A stretch of DNA of 8,727 nt from an uncultured bacterium (GTDB taxonomy: Bacteria > Planctomycetota > UBA1135 > GCA-002686595), in contig CADEGS010000187.1 in NCBI GenBank assembly GCA_902826945.1, positions 1-8,727 of the forward strand, written 5' to 3'. How positions within the stretch are numbered: position 1 is the first letter of the stretch; each line of letters starts with the position of its first letter. Positions 5,483 to 8,727 of this stretch are shown here, piece after piece. Under the pieces are notes generated by a model that was not told where the DNA came from, searched no databases, and saw nothing but the letters and a program-made list of their open reading frames with translations. A program made the position numbers and the translations under genes.

Positions 5483-6743
5483 GCTCCCGCGCGTCGTCAT
5501 CACCGGCGTCGGGCTGACGAGCCCGAACGGCGACTCGCTGCCCGAGTTCCGCGCCAGCCTGCTGGCCGGGCGCTCCGGCGTGAGCGCCTGGGAGATCCGC
5601 CACGTCGGCCGCACGCTGGCCGGCGTGTGCGGCTTCGACCCGCTGCGCTACCAGAAGAAGAAGGAGCTGCGGCGCGGGACGCGCGCCGGCAGCATCGCCG
5701 TGTGGTGCGCGAACGAGGCGCTGAAGGACGGCGGCGTGGACCTGGCGCGCCACGACCGCGCGCGCGTCGGCGTCTACACCGGCATCACCGAGCACGGCAA
5801 CGTCGAGACCGAGGGCGAGATCCACTCGGTCGCGCAGTACGGCTTCGACCTCACCTACTGGTCGCACCACCACAACCCGCGCACGGTGGCCAACAACCCC
5901 GCCGGCGAGACGACGCTCAACCTGGGCCTGACCGGCCCGGCCTACAGCCTGGGCGGCGCCTGCGCGGCGGGCAACCTGGGGCTGATCCACGGCGTGCAGA
6001 TGCTGCAGCTCGGCGAGGTCGACCTGGCGCTGGCGGGCGGCGTCTCGGAGAGCATCCGCACCTTCGGCATCTTCGCCAGCTTCGCCTCGCAGGGCGCGCT
6101 GGCGACCAGCGACGAGCCCGCGCGCGCCTCGCGTCCGTTCGACCGCGACCGCAACGGGATCGTCGTCGCCGAGGGCGGCTGCCTGTTCCTGCTCGAGCGC
6201 CTGGAGGACGCGCTGGCGCGCGGCGCGCGCGTGTACGGCGAGCCGATCGGCTGGTGCGTCAACTCCGACGGCGTCGACTTCGTGCTGCCCGACGCGGCCG
6301 GCCAGAACGCCTGCATGCGCGGCGCGCTGGCGCGCGCCGGGCTCGGCGCGGACGCGATCGACATCGTCTCCAGCCACGCCACCTCGACGCCCTCGGGCGA
6401 CGCGACCGAGGCGCAGGCGATCCGCGAGGTGTTCGGCGACGCGCCGCGCCCGCACGTGAACAACACGAAGAGCTACATCGGCCACGCGATGGGCGCCGCC
6501 GGCGCGCTGGAGCTGGCCGGCAACCTGCCGTCCTTCGACGACGGCGTCGTGCACCCCACGATCAACCTCGACCACCTCGACCCGGCCTGCGAGGTGCGCA
6601 ACCTCGTCGCGAACGAGCCGCGCCGCCTGCCGCGCGTCGAGACGATCCTGAACATGTCGTTCGGCATGCTGGGCATCAACTCCGCCGTCGTCGTGCGCCG
6701 GCCCGACGCCCAGGCCCCCACCTCCCCACGGAACCGACCATGA
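5472..6743 (+). CDS. FabF-like beta-ketoacyl-ACP synthase (KAS II-type)
   Basis: The gene encodes 423 residues. It should catalyse decarboxylative condensation of malonyl-ACP with an acyl chain. The full Cys-His-His set is present: Cys164 in GGACAAGNLGL, His302 in SHATSTPSGDATE and His338 in KSYIGHAMGAAGALEL with Lys333. The spacing is close to E. coli FabF. It is therefore an active ketosynthase, not a chain-length factor. The gating-loop motif near the C-terminus is NMSFGMLGIN (394-403), where FabF has SFGFGGTN; the gating Phe and the next Gly are replaced by Met399 and Leu400. A His-rich stretch, SHHHNPRTVANN, precedes the active site. It overlaps the regulator by 11 bases and the ACP gene by ATGA, so this is a dedicated KS/ACP pair apart from any visible primary fab cluster. 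Chain length and product are unknown. A ladderane-type or polyene ketosynthase is my leading inference. Confidence 0.93.
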   Translation: MAAELPRVVITGVGLTSPNGDSLPEFRASLLAGRSGVSAWEIRHVGRTLAGVCGFDPLRYQKKKELRRGTRAGSIAVWCANEALKDGGVDLARHDRARVGVYTGITEHGNVETEGEIHSVAQYGFDLTYWSHHHNPRTVANNPAGETTLNLGLTGPAYSLGGACAAGNLGLIHGVQMLQLGEVDLALAGGVSESIRTFGIFASFASQGALATSDEPARASRPFDRDRNGIVVAEGGCLFLLERLEDALARGARVYGEPIGWCVNSDGVDFVLPDAAGQNACMRGALARAGLGADAIDIVSSHATSTPSGDATEAQAIREVFGDAPRPHVNNTKSYIGHAMGAAGALELAGNLPSFDDGVVHPTINLDHLDPACEVRNLVANEPRRLPRVETILNMSFGMLGINSAVVVRRPDAQAPTSPRNRP

Positions 6744-7015
6744 CCCGCGACGAAGTCGTCATCGCCATCAAGGACATCATCGCCACGATCGCGCCCGACG
6801 AGGATCTCGCCGGGCTGGACCACGAGGCGCGCCTGCGCGACCAGATCGACCTGGACTCGATGGACTTCCTCGACATCGTGATGGAGCTGCGCAAGCTCTA
6901 CGGCCTGCGCATCCCCGAGGAGGACTACAAGGAGCTGGCCTCGATCGCGAGCTGCGTCGCGTACCTGCACCCGCTGCTCTCGGACAAGGACCTGCACTGC
7001 GCCGCGCAGGCCTGA
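6740..7015 (+). CDS. Acyl carrier protein
   Basis: The gene encodes 91 residues, an ordinary ACP size. The phosphopantetheine site is Ser40 in LDSMDFLDIVMEL, corresponding to the usual DSLD motif, after DQIDL. The region before it (TIAPDEDLAGLDHEARLRDQ) and the helix after it (LRKLYGLRIPEEDYKELASI) fit the four-helix ACP fold. The short tail ends DLHCAAQA and contains a Cys. The start ATG overlaps the ketosynthase stop as ATGA, so the two are translationally coupled and the ACP is the likely carrier for that enzyme. The sequence diverges from housekeeping AcpP (M in place of L after the Ser), which fits a specialised pathway carrier. A phosphopantetheinyl transferase is not seen here and must be supplied elsewhere. 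Confidence 0.92.
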   Translation: MTRDEVVIAIKDIIATIAPDEDLAGLDHEARLRDQIDLDSMDFLDIVMELRKLYGLRIPEEDYKELASIASCVAYLHPLLSDKDLHCAAQA

Positions 7016-7043
7016 GCGTCCCGCCCCCGCCGCCCCTTCCCGC

Positions 7044-7048
7044 GAGGA
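7044..7048 (+). promoter_or_regulatory. Ribosome binding site for the first FAD oxidoreductase
   Basis: GAGGA lies 10 bases before the GTG at 7059, in the 43-bp gap after the ACP gene. It supports the GTG start, which directly precedes the dinucleotide-binding fold. Confidence 0.5.
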
Positions 7049-7058
7049 CCACCCGCCC

Positions 7059-8453
7059 GTGCGCTACGACGCGATCGTGATCGGCGCGGGGATGAGCGGC
7101 CTGGCGGCCGCCATCCGGCTGGCGCTCCACGACCGGCGCGTCGTCGTGCTCGAGCGCCACGACGTCTGGGGCGGGCTGAACTCCTTCTACACCCTCGGCG
7201 GCCGGCGCTTCGACGTCGGGCTGCACGCGCTGACGAACTGGGCGCCGCCGCGCGCGCGCGGCGCGCCGCTCTCGCGCCTGCTGCGCCAGCTCCGCATCCG
7301 CCACGAGGAGCTGCGCCTGGGCCAGCAGGGCTTCTCCGAGATCCTGCTGCCCGGCCTGCGGCTGACCTTCACGAACGCCTTCGAGCACTTCGAGGCGCAG
7401 GTCGCCGCCGCCTTCCCGGCCGAGCGCGACGGCTTCGCCGCGCTGGTCGCCGCCGTGCGCGCGCACGCGCTCGACGAGGAGGACGACGAGGGCCCGCTGG
7501 CGCGCGGCGTGCTGGCGCGCTTCGTGCGCGACCCGCTGCTCGTGGACGCGCTGTGCCTGCCGTGCTGCTTCTACGGCAGCGCGCTCGAGGACGACGTCTC
7601 CTGGCGCCAGTTCGTCGTGCTCTTCCGCAGCGTCTTCCTGGAGGGCCTGGCGCGGCCGGCGGGCGGCATCCGCACGCTCCTGAACCTGCTCGTCAAGCGC
7701 TGCAAGGCGGCCGGCGCCGAGCTGCGCACGCGCGCCGGCGTGCGCCGCATCGTGGTCGAGGGCGGCGCCGCGCGCGGGGTCGTGCTCGACGACGGGAGCG
7801 AGCTCGCCGCCGACTGCATCCTCTCCAGCGCCGGCCTGCTCGAGACGCGCGCGCTCGTGGACGGCGCGCCGCCGCGCGCCGCGGAGGCCGGGCGCCTGAG
7901 CTTCCTCGAGACGATCTCGGTGCTCGACCGCCCGCCCGCGGCGCTCGGCCACGGCGCGGCGACGAGCTTCTTCTCGCTCGCGGCGCCCTTCCGCTACCGC
8001 CGACCCGAGGGCCTGGTGGACACGGAGTCGGGCGTCCTCTCCGCGCCCACGAACTTCGCGACCGAAGAGCCGGAGCTCGAGCCCGCGCTGCGGCTGACCG
8101 TGCTCGCGAACCACGAGCGCTTCGCCGCGCTCGATCCGGCCGCCTACGCGGCCGCCAAGGAGGACGCGGCCGGGCGGGCGCTGGCGCGCGCGGCGACGCT
8201 GTTCCCCGACTGGCGCCCGGCCACGGTCTTCCGCGACGTCTTCACGCCCTGCACGATCCGCCGCTTCACCGGCCACGCAGAGGGCGCCGTCTACGGCGCG
8301 CCGCGCAAGCGCCCCAGCGGCGCGACCGGCGTCCCCGGCCTGTGGCTGTGCGGCACCGACCAGGGCTGGCTGGGCGTCGTCGGCGCGCTGGTCTCGGGCG
8401 TCGCGATGGCGAACCGCCACGCGCTGTCCCTGGCCCTGGAGGGCGAGCGGTGA
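7059..8453 (+). CDS. CrtI-like (phytoene desaturase-type) FAD-dependent oxidoreductase
   Basis: The gene encodes 464 residues from a GTG start. The N-terminal Rossmann motif is [16 protein letters not shown] (Gly9, Gly11, Gly14), with Glu32 to bind the FAD ribose and GG at 38-39. The C-terminal FAD-contact region is [21 protein letters not shown] (427-447). [13 protein letters not shown] precedes it. This matches the phytoene desaturase/carotenoid isomerase superfamily, whose members desaturate, saturate or isomerise long apolar chains. No phytoene synthase or other carotenoid gene is in the window, and the neighbours are a ketosynthase and ACP. The substrate is therefore more likely an acyl chain or polyene intermediate (inference). 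The stop overlaps the start of a second, different CrtI-like gene (GTGA). The direction of the redox reaction cannot be judged from sequence. Confidence 0.88.
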   Translation: MRYDAIVIGAGMSGLAAAIRLALHDRRVVVLERHDVWGGLNSFYTLGGRRFDVGLHALTNWAPPRARGAPLSRLLRQLRIRHEELRLGQQGFSEILLPGLRLTFTNAFEHFEAQVAAAFPAERDGFAALVAAVRAHALDEEDDEGPLARGVLARFVRDPLLVDALCLPCCFYGSALEDDVSWRQFVVLFRSVFLEGLARPAGGIRTLLNLLVKRCKAAGAELRTRAGVRRIVVEGGAARGVVLDDGSELAADCILSSAGLLETRALVDGAPPRAAEAGRLSFLETISVLDRPPAALGHGAATSFFSLAAPFRYRRPEGLVDTESGVLSAPTNFATEEPELEPALRLTVLANHERFAALDPAAYAAAKEDAAGRALARAATLFPDWRPATVFRDVFTPCTIRRFTGHAEGAVYGAPRKRPSGATGVPGLWLCGTDQGWLGVVGALVSGVAMANRHALSLALEGER

Positions 8454-8727
8454 GCGGGCGCGGACGGCTCGTGCCGCGCTACTTCCGCGGCAGCGGCGAC
8501 GGCAAGAAGCCGCTGACCTTCGACCCGCTGGCGCGCCTCGCGCCGGCCTACGACGTCGTGGTCGTCGGCAGCGGGCTGGGCGGCCTGACGGCGGCCAACG
8601 TGCTGGCGCGCGCCGGGCACTCGGTGTGCCTGCTCGAGCAGCACTACAACTTCGGCGGCCTCGCGACCTGGTTCAAGCGCCGCGGCGGGCACCTGTTCGA
8701 CGTCTCGCTGCACGGCTTCCCGGTCGG
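8450..8727 (+). CDS. Second CrtI-like FAD-dependent oxidoreductase (3' end outside window)
   Basis: A GTG at 8450 overlaps the previous TGA (GTGA) and opens a frame that stays open to the window edge, giving 92 codons. The first 33 residues form a basic extension ([20 protein letters not shown]). The FAD-binding Rossmann motif [20 protein letters not shown] follows (Gly40, Gly42, Gly45), then [10 protein letters not shown] with Glu63 and GG 69-70, and [11 protein letters not shown] at the cut end. It belongs to the same broad superfamily as the preceding gene but is clearly diverged (GSGLGG against GAGMSG, plus the extension). It is therefore a distinct paralogue and not a simple duplicate. 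Tandem, translationally coupled CrtI-like genes suggest two successive redox steps or a heteromeric complex. The rest of the protein and any downstream pathway genes are not visible. Confidence 0.87.
   Translation, partial: MSGRGRLVPRYFRGSGDGKKPLTFDPLARLAPAYDVVVVGSGLGGLTAANVLARAGHSVCLLEQHYNFGGLATWFKRRGGHLFDVSLHGFPV

Noticed and set aside
3440..5614. Minus-strand open frame of 724 codons over the ATP-grasp and regulator genes
   Set aside because: It is antisense to two clear genes, with biased composition and no recognisable domain.
5627..6739. In-frame upstream extension of the ACP gene through the ketosynthase
   Set aside because: The extension is the Arg-rich alternate frame of the ketosynthase. 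The ACP fold begins at the ATG at 6740.
7016..7058. Possible terminator between the ACP and the flavoprotein
   Set aside because: The 43-bp gap shows only C-rich sequence and a ribosome binding site. No stem is evident, so read-through is more likely.
6777..8420. Minus-strand open frame of 547 codons over the ACP and first flavoprotein
   Set aside because: This is an antisense shadow of real genes caused by G+C bias at codon positions.

Overview
The window is very G+C-rich DNA (roughly three quarters G+C by eye, not computed) with strong third-position G/C bias and tightly packed, often overlapping genes. No RNA gene, CRISPR array, insertion sequence or phage gene is visible. The gene content (OleA-like thiolase, zinc metallopeptidase paired with a D-Ala-D-Ala-ligase-like ATP-grasp, GbsR-like regulator, ketosynthase/ACP/CrtI-like oxidoreductases) recalls high-G+C Planctomycetota, Myxococcota or other deltaproteobacterial-type lineages. 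That placement is inference from family memory and is weak.

Layout. (1) 1-146: the 3' end of a [4Fe-4S] ferredoxin-type protein on the + strand. (2) 147-188: a 42-bp convergent gap filled by a strong hairpin, a plausible two-way terminator. (3) 189-1409, minus strand: a complete DNA polymerase IV. (4) 1410-1548: a divergent promoter region. (5) 1549-4639, + strand: three overlapping genes, an OleA/FabH-like thiolase, a HExxH metallopeptidase and an ATP-grasp ligase, joined by GTGA and ATGA stop/start overlaps. (6) 4640-4774: an intergenic region with a long stem-loop, a TGGCAC element with sigma-54-like spacing and a 24-bp AT-rich imperfect palindrome. (7) 4775 to the right edge, + strand: a GbsR/MarR-like regulator, a FabF-like ketosynthase, a stand-alone acyl carrier protein and two different CrtI-like FAD oxidoreductases, the second cut by the window end.

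How the genes may work together. The right-hand block looks like the start of a dedicated acyl-chain pathway. The ketosynthase would extend chains on the adjacent ACP, and the two phytoene-desaturase-like flavoproteins would desaturate, saturate or isomerise the product. The first gene of the block is a regulator that probably binds the palindrome just upstream of itself. KS + ACP + paired CrtI-like enzymes recalls the gene sets proposed for ladderane lipids in anammox bacteria and related ladderane-type/polyene clusters, but the product cannot be read from this fragment. The middle block combines a Claisen-condensing enzyme with a metallopeptidase/ATP-grasp pair that looks like a conserved but functionally uncharacterised partnership. 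Whether the thiolase belongs to that pathway or is only co-transcribed is open. Pol IV and the ferredoxin fragment look unrelated to both blocks.
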